From JAGPUQ01 sp050179115 (GTDB lineage: Bacteria; Pseudomonadota; Gammaproteobacteria; Pseudomonadales; Porticoccaceae), in NCBI GenBank assembly GCA_050179115.1, contig JBFXFL010000039.1, positions 1 to 26,924 of the forward strand: a stretch of DNA of 26,924 nt. The letters are read 5' to 3'. Made by a program: the position numbers and the translations under genes. Shown here in pieces: positions 15,696-23,673 of the stretch. Every line of letters starts with the position of its first letter. The first letter of the stretch is position 1. The notes under the pieces are model-generated. The model was not told the DNA's origin. It saw only the letters and a program-made list of their open reading frames with translations, and made no database searches.

Positions 15696-16298
15696 ATGTC
15701 GTCAAAAAGCGCAACTTCCATTCGCCTGTTCCGCAATGATCTGCTGGAAGCCCTCACCCATGTGCATCCGGTGGTGCCGCTGCTGGTATGGACGCCGGTA
15801 ATCAGCTGGCTGTTGTGGCGCGCGGTGACGCTCCACGGGCTGTCGATCACCGACCTGCTTCCGGTGGCTACGGCTGCGCTGCTGGTCTGGACCCTTACCG
15901 AATACGGTCTGCACCGCTTCGTGTTTCATTTCCCCGCCAAATCCCGGCTCGGCAAATGGCTGGTCTTTCTGTTTCACGGCGTCCATCACGAATCCCCCCA
16001 GGACAAAACCCGCCTGGTGATGCCGCCGGCCGGCGCAATCCTGATCATGGCGATGATCTGGCCACTGTTCGAGTTGCTGATACCCGCGCCCTGGACCGAG
16101 CCGTTCGGCGCGTTTTTTCTCGTTGGCTATCTGGCGTACGACTACCTTCATTACGCCACCCATCATTTTCCGATGCGCCTTGAGCTGTTCCAGCAGATCA
16201 AGCGTCACCACATGAAACACCATTATTCCGGTCAGACCGGTCGCTATGGCGTCAGCTCACCGCTGTGGGACATCGTGTTTCGCACCACCGGCCGTTGA
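15696..16298 (+). CDS. Fatty acid hydroxylase-family di-iron membrane enzyme
   Basis: This integral membrane protein of 200 residues has the histidine-box pattern of the sterol desaturase/fatty acid hydroxylase superfamily: HRFVFH (73-78), HGVHH (94-98), DYLHYATHH (149-157) and HHMKHHY (171-177), followed by GVSSPLWDIVF. Four hydrophobic stretches (about 24-46, 52-68, 112-130, 138-152) surround the boxes. This arrangement, ending in YGVSSPLWD, resembles fatty acid/ceramide 2-hydroxylases (FA2H/Scs7 type). It therefore probably hydroxylates an acyl chain of a membrane lipid using O2. It lies 35 bases after the SDR gene and 38 before the acyltransferase. The exact position of hydroxylation cannot be read from the sequence. 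Confidence 0.87.
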   Translation: MSSKSATSIRLFRNDLLEALTHVHPVVPLLVWTPVISWLLWRAVTLHGLSITDLLPVATAALLVWTLTEYGLHRFVFHFPAKSRLGKWLVFLFHGVHHESPQDKTRLVMPPAGAILIMAMIWPLFELLIPAPWTEPFGAFFLVGYLAYDYLHYATHHFPMRLELFQQIKRHHMKHHYSGQTGRYGVSSPLWDIVFRTTGR

Positions 16299-16336
16299 GC
16301 CGCCATCCGCCGCTGCGCCCCGGAACCCGCCTCGCC

Positions 16337-17290
16337 ATGCCCGAGTACTACCTGATCCCCAAGCGCCTGATCAAACGCTGGCCGTCCCTGCGCCAGGCCG
16401 CGTGGGCCGTGGAGGGATACTTTTTCAAGGCCTTGATCGGCAGCGCCCGCCTGCTGTCCCCGGAGCGCGCCGGGGCGCTGCTGTCCTGGCTGTTCGGTCT
16501 GGTTGGCCCCCACACCGCCAAGGCCGCCAAGGCCGACGCCAACCTGCGCTTCGTGCTGCCGCAACAAAGTGCGCGCGACCGCCGCGCCATGGTGAAACAG
16601 ATCTTTCGCAATCTCGGACTCGCGACCGCCGAGCTGCTGGCCGCCAACCGCATCCTCGCCGAGCGCGAACGGCGCTTTGAATTTGTTGTCGACCCGGTCA
16701 CCGCCACGCTGTTGGCCGCAAAAAAACCCATTCTCTTTGTCACCGCCCATATCGGCGCCTGGAATCTGAGTAATGCCATGGTGCCGCACCATGGCATGGA
16801 AGCCAGCTATCTTTATGCAAAGGAACCCAACCCCTATCTGCACGAGCTGTTTTACCGCATGCGCAAGATCCCGGGCATTCATCTCTATCCCAACACCGGC
16901 GGTCTGCTGCGCCTGCACCGGGAGCTGGCGGCGGGGCGGTGCGTGGCGCTGTTGGTGGACACCCGCCTGGACGAAGGTGAACCCATCCCCCTGTTCGGCG
17001 TTCCCGCGCCCACCAATACGCTCGCCGCCCGCCTCGCCCTGCGTACCCGGGTGCCGCTGATTCCGTTGCGGACCGAACGCCTGCCGAATCATCGCTATCG
17101 CATCACCGCCGGCCCACCGATCAAGGTGCCGGACGATATCCAGGAGGAACAGCCGCGCGCGATCGCCATGACCACCGAGATCAACCGGCGCTTCGAGGAA
17201 TGGATCCGCACCGATCCGGCCCAGTGGGTCTGCCTGAAGCGGCGCTGGCCCAAGGGCGCAATTCCCGCGTCAGCGACCGAGAACCCGTAA
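16337..17290 (+). CDS. LpxL/HtrB-like lysophospholipid acyltransferase family protein
   Basis: This protein of 317 residues has the LPLAT fold of lipid A late acyltransferases. An N-terminal hydrophobic/amphipathic region is followed by ILFVTAHIGAWNLSNAM, YLYAKEPNPYLHELFYRMRK, GRCVALLVDTRLDEGEPIPLFGVPAPTNTLAARLA and the family C-terminus FEEWIRTDPAQWVCLKRRW. The usual catalytic HX4(D/E) is here His138-IGAW-Asn143, so the acid is replaced by Asn. Either the enzyme uses another residue or its activity is changed. ATG at 16337 is chosen, because the longer frame from 16265 overlaps the hydroxylase gene. In this operon it may add an acyl chain to the lipid. Confidence 0.85.
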   Translation: MPEYYLIPKRLIKRWPSLRQAAWAVEGYFFKALIGSARLLSPERAGALLSWLFGLVGPHTAKAAKADANLRFVLPQQSARDRRAMVKQIFRNLGLATAELLAANRILAERERRFEFVVDPVTATLLAAKKPILFVTAHIGAWNLSNAMVPHHGMEASYLYAKEPNPYLHELFYRMRKIPGIHLYPNTGGLLRLHRELAAGRCVALLVDTRLDEGEPIPLFGVPAPTNTLAARLALRTRVPLIPLRTERLPNHRYRITAGPPIKVPDDIQEEQPRAIAMTTEINRRFEEWIRTDPAQWVCLKRRWPKGAIPASATENP

Positions 17291-17398
17291 CCCGACAAGC
17301 GTCCCGGCGCGTCCGAAACCGCCGCCGGGCCAATGCTAAACTTGCGCCTTCGGCCACGCGCTCTGTGTGCATCACGCCATTCCGACCGGATCCACCCC

Positions 17399-18343
17399 AT
17401 GCATGTGATCAACAAACACATCACCAAACGGCTGGTTCGGCTCGCCAGTCATGTGCTGCCCGAACAGCACGGGCTCGCGCTCGAACGCTGGCGCCGCGGC
17501 CGCGAGGAATACTGGAAATACCAGCGCTGCGATCACGTCTTCGCCTCCTACGGCAAGAGCGGCCGTACCTGGGTGCGCGCCATGCTGTCGCGCTATTTCC
17601 AGGTGGCCTGCAACATTCCGGAGAACATCCTGTTCGGCTTCGACAACTACCACAAGATCAATCCGGCGGTGCCGAAAATATTTTTTACCCATGACAACTA
17701 TTTGCGCACCTACACCGGAAACCTGGACTCCAAGAAGGATTTTTACGCCAAGAAAACCGTGCTGCTGGCGCGCCGCCCCCAGGATGTCGCGGTGTCGCAG
17801 TTCTTCCAGTGGAAACACCGGATGCGCCCCTACAAAAAGGCACTGAACCTGTATCCGAGCCACGGCGCCGACATTTCCATCTACGATTTTGTGATGGACG
17901 AACACCAGGGCCTGCCCCACATCATCGAATTCATGAATCTCTGGGAACGCGAATTGCCCAAAATCCACGCATCCCTGCTGTTGCGGTATGAGGACCTGCG
18001 CGCCACGCCGCATCCCGAATTGAGCCGCCTGGTGGCGTTTCTGGGCATGGAGCCCGATGCCGCCGCCATTGCCGACGCGGTCGAGTTCGCCACGGTGGAA
18101 AATCTGCGCAAAAAGGAAGAGACCAACTATTTCTGGCGCAGCGGCAGCCGCCTCAAGGCCGCCGATCCGGGCAACCCGGACTCCTACAAGGTGCGCCGCG
18201 CCAAGGTGGGCGGCTATCGGGATTATTTCGACGACCAGCAACTCGCGGAAATCGACGGACTGGTCGCGACGCGACTCGCGCCGAGCTTTGGTTACAGCGA
18301 AACGCCCGCGGCCGCCGCGCCGCGAGATGCCGCCCGTGACTGA
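17399..18343 (+). CDS. Sulfotransferase 1 (PAPS-dependent)
   Basis: This enzyme is predicted to move sulfate from PAPS to a hydroxyl group. It has 314 residues. The 5'-phosphosulfate loop is YGKSGRTW (51-58), the candidate catalytic His is in IFFTHDNY (His98), and the 3'-phosphate site is RRPQDVAVSQFF (125-136; its two paralogues have RDPRDV). A C-terminal block VRRAKVGGYRDYF is shared by all three sulfotransferases here. ATG at 17399 is preferred over 17333, because the extension looks non-coding. The 108 bases before it contain no other gene. It overlaps sulfotransferase 2 by about 17 bases. The acceptor is unknown; a lipid or glycolipid is inferred from context. Confidence 0.88.
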   Translation: MHVINKHITKRLVRLASHVLPEQHGLALERWRRGREEYWKYQRCDHVFASYGKSGRTWVRAMLSRYFQVACNIPENILFGFDNYHKINPAVPKIFFTHDNYLRTYTGNLDSKKDFYAKKTVLLARRPQDVAVSQFFQWKHRMRPYKKALNLYPSHGADISIYDFVMDEHQGLPHIIEFMNLWERELPKIHASLLLRYEDLRATPHPELSRLVAFLGMEPDAAAIADAVEFATVENLRKKEETNYFWRSGSRLKAADPGNPDSYKVRRAKVGGYRDYFDDQQLAEIDGLVATRLAPSFGYSETPAAAAPRDAARD

Positions 18344-19262
18344 TTACGGTCGCGTCGCGCTGCACGCCGCCAGCGCGGTTTGTCCTTTTGCGTCGCGCGA
18401 GCGGCGCAAGGCGTCCGAACGCTGGCTGCGCGGCTGGCTGGAATACCGCCGCCTGCAACCGGCGGACTGGGTACTGATGTCCTGGGGCAAGAGCGGCCGG
18501 ACCTGGCTGCGGGTGATGTTGTCGCGTTTCTATCAGGTACGCTACGGCCTGCCCGCCTCCGAATTGCTGGATTTCGACAACCTCCACCGGCGGAATCCGG
18601 CGGCGCCGCGGGTATTTTTCACCCACAACAATTACCTGCGCGACTACACCGGCAACTGGCATTCGAAAGCACATTTCGCCGGCAAGAAAATCGTTTTGCA
18701 GGTACGCGATCCGCGCGATGTCGCGGTGTCGCAATTCTTTCAGTGGCAGTTCCGCATCCAGCCACGGAAAAAATTCCTCAACGACTATCCGCCCCACGGC
18801 GCCAATATCAGCGTTTTCGATTTTGTGATGGACCCGCAGGTGGGCCTGCCGCGCATCATCGACTACTTCAACGACTGGGCCGCATCGCGCGCCGAAGTCG
18901 CCGACCTGCTGCTGGTGCGCTACGAAGACATGCGGAGCGATCCGGGGCGGGAATTGCAACGCATCCTGAGTTTCACCGGTACGCCGGGCACGGCGGACGA
19001 GATCGCCGAAGCGGTAAATTTTGCCGCCTACGACAACATGAGAAAACTTGAAACGGAAGGCTTCTTCCGCAACAGCGGCGCGCGGGTGAAAGCCGGCGAC
19101 GCCAATAATCCGGAGTCCTTCAAGGTGCGGCGCGCCAAGGTCGGGGGTTACCGGGATTATTTCGATGACGATCAGTGCCGCGCGCTCGACGAATTGATGA
19201 CCAAGCTGGACCCTGTGTTCGGCTATGCCGCCGCGCCGGCAACCGGCGTGGCGGCGGGGTAG
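18327..19262 (+). CDS. Sulfotransferase 2 (PAPS-dependent), tandem paralogue
   Basis: It has 311 residues and the same layout as sulfotransferase 1: SWGKSGRTW (52-60), VFFTHNNY with His100, VRDPRDVAVSQFFQW (126-140), RYEDMRSDPGRELQRIL and VRRAKVGGYRDYF. The tandem arrangement and shared blocks show gene duplication. Divergence in the region after YDNMRK, where substrate contacts may lie, suggests different acceptors. The start is ATG 18327; GTG 18336, which also overlaps the previous stop, is an alternative. It is the last gene of the plus-strand arm and faces the phosphopantetheinyl transferase gene across only 37 bases. Confidence 0.88.
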   Translation: MPPVTDYGRVALHAASAVCPFASRERRKASERWLRGWLEYRRLQPADWVLMSWGKSGRTWLRVMLSRFYQVRYGLPASELLDFDNLHRRNPAAPRVFFTHNNYLRDYTGNWHSKAHFAGKKIVLQVRDPRDVAVSQFFQWQFRIQPRKKFLNDYPPHGANISVFDFVMDPQVGLPRIIDYFNDWAASRAEVADLLLVRYEDMRSDPGRELQRILSFTGTPGTADEIAEAVNFAAYDNMRKLETEGFFRNSGARVKAGDANNPESFKVRRAKVGGYRDYFDDDQCRALDELMTKLDPVFGYAAAPATGVAAG

Positions 19263-19281
19263 CGCGAGACCTCAACGGCCC

Positions 19282-19345
19282 GTTCGGCTGCCGACACTTT
19301 CAGCCGCCAACACATTCGTCCGCCAACACTTTCAGCCGCCAACAC
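19282..19345. repeat. 16-bp tandem repeat at the 3' end of the phosphopantetheinyl transferase gene
   Basis: The unit is TTTCAGCCGCCAACAC on the plus strand. Copies are at 19298-19313 (exact), 19314-19329 (13 of 16 matches) and 19330-19345 (exact), with a fourth diverged copy at 19282-19297. Sixteen is not a multiple of three, so a change in copy number would change the reading frame and the C-terminus of the overlapping gene. Confidence 0.85.
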
Positions 19346-20025
19346 AGGGCAATCCGGTAATCCGGAATCTCCGCCACCCGCCACCGCTGCCAACCGGCCG
19401 CGGTTGTCGCCGCCACGGAGCTGGATTCCGGATCGGCAAATCCCGTCAAACCGCAACCAAGTGCCTTGAAATATGCCTCCCGGGCGGTCCAGATATCGTA
19501 AAAAACTTCGCGCTGCGCGGCGCCCGACAAGCCGCCGAGCCGCGCGCATTCATCCCCTGAAAAAAATCGCCGCGCCAGCGCCAGCAGTCGCTCCCGCGGC
19601 GCGACCTGCTCCACGTCCACACCCAATTCGCAGTGCGAGCCCAGAGCGCAGACCACGAGATCCCCGCTGTGGGACAGGTTGAATGTCAAAGGCAACGCCG
19701 GCCAGACGAGTACCGGCTTGCCCCGTCGGTCGCGCGCAAATCGCCAGTCCGCCGGTGGCAGCGGATACCGGTGGGAGAGTGCCTGACGCAACAGCAGCCG
19801 CGCGAGCAAGGCCCGGTGCCGATCAGCGGGATCGGCAAACCGCGCGCACTGCGCTATTTCGGCGTCGGAAAGGCACGCATGACTGTGCCCTTCCAGCCCA
19901 TCCGAGCATTCCCCGAGTCGCGCCAGCCACAGCTGGACCGCGCCGCCGGCAAAGTTTTGATACGGCCGTTGCGGCAACCCGGGCAGACAGCCGGCCGGCA
20001 CCGCATCAGCCGCAAGAAGCCTCAA
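19300..20025 (-). CDS. 4'-phosphopantetheinyl transferase, Sfp/EntD/AcpT superfamily
   Basis: This enzyme is predicted to transfer phosphopantetheine from CoA to a carrier-protein serine. It has about 241 residues. Motifs are RRGKPVL (100-106), FNLSHS (115-120), LGVDVEQV (134-141, Mg-binding acids) and WTAREAYFKALG (179-190, with Arg in place of the first Lys of the usual KEA motif). The start is TTG at 20025, overlapping the oxygenase stop (TTGA) with AGGTG 8 bases upstream; GTG at 20001 is an alternative. The longer open frame to 20295 lies inside the oxygenase gene. The last 14 or so residues come from a 16-bp repeat array, so the natural C-terminus may have been altered. Confidence 0.87.
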   Translation of the reverse strand: MRLLAADAVPAGCLPGLPQRPYQNFAGGAVQLWLARLGECSDGLEGHSHACLSDAEIAQCARFADPADRHRALLARLLLRQALSHRYPLPPADWRFARDRRGKPVLVWPALPLTFNLSHSGDLVVCALGSHCELGVDVEQVAPRERLLALARRFFSGDECARLGGLSGAAQREVFYDIWTAREAYFKALGCGLTGFADPESSSVAATTAAGWQRWRVAEIPDYRIALCWRLKVLADECVGG

Positions 20026-20738
20026 AAACGCTGCACCTGTTTGCCGACAATGCGGTCGCGGACCCGCCAGTAGAGCGTGTCCGGATTCACCACCACGATG
20101 AATACGCGGCGCAGCCGACCTTCGGGACAGGCGATGGGCCGCACCGCGTGCCAGGCGTGGTCGGTGCGCTGGATCAGGGTCGATTGATTGCCGATCGAGG
20201 GCGCTTCGTGGATGGCGACAAACTCCTCGAGCGCCGGCGCCGAGTCGTAACTCAGGCGTCCGGCGTCGTCGAGGATAAGGGTGCCTCCACCCCACTCCGG
20301 CTGCCAGTCACCCTCGGGGTTGAAGTAAAAAAGCTGGGAGCCGTATTCGCGCGCGGCGTCGCAATGGGGCGAAACCGAGCGCCCGGTCGGCGTGTAATGC
20401 CAGTGGAACCGGAAGGTCGGCCGCCGGCAGCGGAACAGCCTCGCGATCTGCTCGCGGTAGCCGGAGTTGCACAGTTCGTCGATAAAGGCGCGCCAGGGGG
20501 CTGGCACCTGGGTATCGGGCGTGAATTCGAGGGAATAGCGGTCGTGGGGCTCCTGCCCCGCGCGGCGTCGGTAACCGAATTTTTTCTCGAACAGATCGAG
20601 TCCGGGCATGTTCGCCAGCAATTCGGCGTAACCCTTCGGCGTCACCAGATCGGCGATTCCCAGCCAGGGATAGGGCTGGCGCCGGGCGAAATCCGCCGCA
20701 TCAACCGCGGCGAGTTTGTCGAGAGCGAGATAGCGCAT
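20022..20738 (-). CDS. 2-oxoglutarate/Fe(II)-dependent oxygenase-like protein
   Basis: This protein of 238 residues has a double-stranded beta-helix signature. The iron ligands appear as HCD (His125, Asp127 in SPHCDAAREYGSQLFYFN), with a distal histidine in TDHAWHAVRP (His197 most likely). A basic residue for 2-oxoglutarate lies in EGRLRRVFIVVV. FHWHYTPTGRSVSPHCD is typical of prolyl-hydroxylase-like oxygenases. It probably hydroxylates a small molecule, lipid or sugar; the substrate cannot be read. It starts 3 bases after the first GT8-like gene and overlaps the phosphopantetheinyl transferase start, so all three are probably co-translated. Confidence 0.83.
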   Translation of the reverse strand: MRYLALDKLAAVDAADFARRQPYPWLGIADLVTPKGYAELLANMPGLDLFEKKFGYRRRAGQEPHDRYSLEFTPDTQVPAPWRAFIDELCNSGYREQIARLFRCRRPTFRFHWHYTPTGRSVSPHCDAAREYGSQLFYFNPEGDWQPEWGGGTLILDDAGRLSYDSAPALEEFVAIHEAPSIGNQSTLIQRTDHAWHAVRPIACPEGRLRRVFIVVVNPDTLYWRVRDRIVGKQVQRF

Positions 20739-20741
20739 GGT

Positions 20742-21686
20742 TCAGGCAGCCTCCCGCCGGATTCTGTTCAGGACATCCAGCGCATCGTGGCGCAGGTGAT
20801 TGCGCGCCATCTCCGCGCGCAGCAAGTCTTCGGTAACCGAGCCGTTCTCCAGACATTCCCGCACCAGCGTGAAAAACAGCCGCTCCTGGGCCGGATCCGG
20901 GTGGCGAGCGTAGCGGCCGAGCAGCGCGTATTCGCCCAGCAGTCGCGCGCGCACCCGGTTCAGCCCGGCGAGCAGGGGTTTGTCTTTCAGCTTGTCGGCG
21001 GGTGTGAAGTCCACCGGCAGCCCGGTTTTCCAGGGCTGGGTGCGGCGCTTGGTGTTGTGCAGCATTTTCGTCTGCGGCGTGAGGCGATCGAAATCGTTCC
21101 ACTCGGGTTCCAGCCAGCCGATGTTCTCGGGCCGCTCGTGCGCCAGCACCATCCAGTCCTTGTAGTCGCGCGCGAAACTGAACAGCTCGCCGAACTCCCG
21201 CTCGCAATCCCAGTGCCGCAACCGCGCGCAGTCGAGCAGCATGACGCTGGTGGCGACCTGAAAACCCTTGTCATCGCGCTCGGAGCGCCGCCGGCCCATC
21301 ACCGCTGCGCCCTGCATGTCACGAGTCAGCAGTTCGTGAATGTCGCCCACCGCGAACACGTCGGGATCTATCACCACGGCGCGCCCGCGATACCCGGCGA
21401 GTTGCGGCGCCAGAAAGCGCAGGGGCGTGAACGACTGGAGATCATCCATGCGCCAGATGCGGGTGGTGCCGCCACGGAGGAATTTCTGTCCCTCGCGCGC
21501 GGCCAGGAAGGGATGATCCTTCACGTGAATGAACTCCACCGCGAAGGTGTCGGCGTGGCGGGAATTGCGCTTCAGCGCATGGGCCGCCACCAAGGCGCCG
21601 AGCCACTGCCGGTCATTGGTATGGATGAAGACCCGCAGTTCCTCTGGGGTCGCGGTGTCGCTCCGGGAGTTTTCTGCCACTGTCAT
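20742..21686 (-). CDS. GT8-like glycosyltransferase A
   Basis: This protein of 314 residues looks like a GT-A-fold, GT8-like glycosyltransferase. It has a nucleotide-binding start RVFIHTNDRQWLGALVAAHALKRNS, DDLQSFTPLRF, a metal-binding DxD as VIDPDVFAVGDI (Asp107-Pro-Asp109), and a late block HNTKRRTQPWKTG that resembles the GT8 donor-site HxxG...W region. The C-terminal part (DPAQERLFFTLVRECLENG) is shared with glycosyltransferase B at 24737-25630. The ATG at 21686 has only a weak GAGA ribosome site. Sugar donor and acceptor are unknown; the context suggests a lipid or sugar headgroup. Confidence 0.72.
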   Translation of the reverse strand: MTVAENSRSDTATPEELRVFIHTNDRQWLGALVAAHALKRNSRHADTFAVEFIHVKDHPFLAAREGQKFLRGGTTRIWRMDDLQSFTPLRFLAPQLAGYRGRAVVIDPDVFAVGDIHELLTRDMQGAAVMGRRRSERDDKGFQVATSVMLLDCARLRHWDCEREFGELFSFARDYKDWMVLAHERPENIGWLEPEWNDFDRLTPQTKMLHNTKRRTQPWKTGLPVDFTPADKLKDKPLLAGLNRVRARLLGEYALLGRYARHPDPAQERLFFTLVRECLENGSVTEDLLRAEMARNHLRHDALDVLNRIRREAA

Positions 21687-21742
21687 CTGTACTGTCTCGA
21701 TTCGCGGAATTCAGAAATCAGGGTATTGCGCGCAACGGGAAT

Positions 21743-22702
21743 TTACTTGAACAGGCCGCGGCGATGAAGACGCCAAAAGAACGCCCAACCGTAAACCAAC
21801 GGGTGGCGGCGCACCTTGTCCGGGATCAATACCGGCTGTCCCGAGTGACGCGCAAGCTTCCAGGCCAGGTAATCCAGCCCACCGGCAAAGGTGAACAGCG
21901 CCTTGGTCAGGCGCAACAGGGAGCGCATCTTGCCGTGCAGGGCGCGCAAGCGCCACGCGATCCGCGCGCCCAACCGGGCACCCGGCGGAATCGTTGCGGC
22001 ATAGCCCAACCCGGTCGCGCTCTCCACCAGGCGGAAGCCATGGGGTAACCGAGCGGCGATGCGTTGGCTCAGGTCGCGGTAAAAGGACTCGCCCCAGAGC
22101 GCCAATTCCCTGGTCCTCCCGCCCTGCTCCGCCCGCAACTCGGTGCCGTAGCTCAGCGCCAGACTCTGCTGCCAGAGCTCGCTGAGCAGGCCCGTGGGAG
22201 GCAACAGCGGCAACGCGCGACTCAACAGGGTAGTGGCCGCCAGCTCCTGATCCGCACTGAGCAACTCTCTGTAATCGGGTGCGCCGGTCAGATTGTCGTT
22301 TGCCCGCGCATAGACCAGCGCCACCGGCTGACAGAAGCGCCCCCAGAAATAGCTCTCGAAACTGCGCGGCGACAGGCCGCGCTGAAAATCCGCGTGGGAC
22401 ACCAGCGCATATTTGCTGCGCAGGGTGCGGCCCTGCTCTGTCACTTCGGCATAGTACACATTGGGCGGTAACAGCCAGTTGCCCAGGATGCGTCCGGCAC
22501 TCTGCCCCGAGTGCCGGTAACCCGCCACGATCACATAGAGATCCACCAGCCCTTCATGGAAATCGCCGCTGCGCAGACAGGAACCGTAAAGAATGATGGC
22601 GATCACGGCATCGCCGTGGCGTTCGCGCAGCAGGGCGAGCAGCGGCGCCAGCGCCCGCTGCCCGGCAGGTTCCACTTGCATCAGGTTCCCCGGCGGCGTC
22701 AC
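21743..22702 (-). CDS. Nucleotidyltransferase-like protein
   Basis: This protein of 319 residues has an N-terminal motif like the polymerase-beta nucleotidyltransferase fold: IILYGSCLRSGDFHEGLVDLYVIV, with GS at 40-41. Only one aspartate (Asp54) is found where DxD is expected, because Tyr56 replaces the second acid. Catalysis by the usual two-metal route is therefore doubtful. The C-terminal half is basic and partly hydrophobic (ARLGARIAWRLRALHGKMRSLLRL, RRHPLVYGWAFFWRLHRRG), suggesting membrane contact. The start is GTG at 22702, overlapping the kinase stop (GTGA); ATG at 22681 is an alternative. The tight link to the lipid kinase gene suggests they act in sequence on a phosphorylated lipid. 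Confidence 0.6.
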   Translation of the reverse strand: MTPPGNLMQVEPAGQRALAPLLALLRERHGDAVIAIILYGSCLRSGDFHEGLVDLYVIVAGYRHSGQSAGRILGNWLLPPNVYYAEVTEQGRTLRSKYALVSHADFQRGLSPRSFESYFWGRFCQPVALVYARANDNLTGAPDYRELLSADQELAATTLLSRALPLLPPTGLLSELWQQSLALSYGTELRAEQGGRTRELALWGESFYRDLSQRIAARLPHGFRLVESATGLGYAATIPPGARLGARIAWRLRALHGKMRSLLRLTKALFTFAGGLDYLAWKLARHSGQPVLIPDKVRRHPLVYGWAFFWRLHRRGLFK

Positions 22703-23673
22703 AGCCGCAGAAACCGCAGCGGCCCCGCCGCCGTGATGACAACGGGTCCATCGGCGCGGGAGACCGCAAGGATCTCGCCATCGAGGTTGAAACTGCCGTC
22801 CATTTCCAGAGTGATGCGCGTTGCCCGGTGGCTATGGTAGCCGGCGTCGGGGACCGCGGCACGTCCGGGGCGCCCGCGCAGGATACCGGGAAAGCGCCGG
22901 AGCAAATGTCGGGCACGACCCTCGATCAGACTCCACTGGAGCGGCCCGGTGCCTTTGCCCCAGAACGGTCGCAAGCCCAGGAACAGTCGGTCGAGCGTGC
23001 TCACGGCGAGAATCAGGGCGTCGCAGCGCAGCGTCTCGCCATCGTCAGCGCGCACCGCGACCGGCAGCGGCTGCCAGAATTCGGGGTCGCGGCGCACCAG
23101 TCCCCAGAGCGTGCGCACCATGCCCAGACCCAGGCTGAAGTCATCGCGCAGCCCCCGCGCGTGCAGCTCACGATGCGCATAGGCGGTGCCCTGCATGATG
23201 ACGCCGGCACCGAAAAACATGCCATAACGCGGCGGCTGCGCGCCCGGAGCGACCCGCAAGACAGGGCGCTCCACGGTGAGCCCGTCGGTCGCGCAGCCCG
23301 CCGTAGCCCAGGCCTGCAAGCGGCGCAGCGCGGTGTGCAGCGAGCCGCGAATGCCCACATCGCCCGCCGTCATGTTCGCAGTGCCGCCCGGTAGCAGCGC
23401 CAGCAGCGGCAGGTCGGCGGGCGCGAAATGAGCGAACAGCTGGGCAAAAACCGCCGCCGCCGTGCCATCGCCACCGTTGATCACCAGCAACCGGAGCGGC
23501 CCTCCAGCCAGCGCCGCGAGCACCCCCGGGATGTCTTCCGCGGCGTCGGTGATGAAGTGGCGAAAGCGTGGATCCCCGTCGAGAGCTTGCACCACCGTGC
23601 CCAGACGGTCGCGGTTGTGTCCGCTGTTGCGGTTGCTGATGACGGCAATCACCGGCTGCGGGTTCCGGGGCAC
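22699..23673 (-). CDS. Diacylglycerol/ceramide-kinase family lipid kinase
   Basis: This protein of 324 residues has the DAGK catalytic domain. It shows VISNRNSGHN (11-20), the ATP-binding NGGDGT (66-71), LLPGGTANMTA (93-103), and the C-terminal beta domain ending in EMDGSFNLDGEILAVSR, which carries the conserved DGE. It is predicted to phosphorylate a lipid hydroxyl with ATP. The family contains DagK/YegS-type kinases and the reported bacterial ceramide kinase CpgB, so the lipid cannot be chosen from motifs alone. The start is GTG at 23673, sharing one base with the sulfotransferase 3 stop (TAGTG), and the gene overlaps the next by four bases. Confidence 0.86.
   Translation of the reverse strand: MPRNPQPVIAVISNRNSGHNRDRLGTVVQALDGDPRFRHFITDAAEDIPGVLAALAGGPLRLLVINGGDGTAAAVFAQLFAHFAPADLPLLALLPGGTANMTAGDVGIRGSLHTALRRLQAWATAGCATDGLTVERPVLRVAPGAQPPRYGMFFGAGVIMQGTAYAHRELHARGLRDDFSLGLGMVRTLWGLVRRDPEFWQPLPVAVRADDGETLRCDALILAVSTLDRLFLGLRPFWGKGTGPLQWSLIEGRARHLLRRFPGILRGRPGRAAVPDAGYHSHRATRITLEMDGSFNLDGEILAVSRADGPVVITAAGPLRFLRL

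Noticed and set aside
16775..16795. Perfect 9-bp inverted repeat (GCCATGGTG / CACCATGGC) in the acyltransferase gene
   Set aside because: It is inside a well-supported coding frame and explained by the codons for AMVPHHGM. A regulatory role is not supported.
19683..21767. 694-codon open frame on the plus strand
   Set aside because: It is antisense to the phosphopantetheinyl transferase, oxygenase and GT8-like genes, which carry recognisable motifs. Its own protein resembles nothing and is a shadow.
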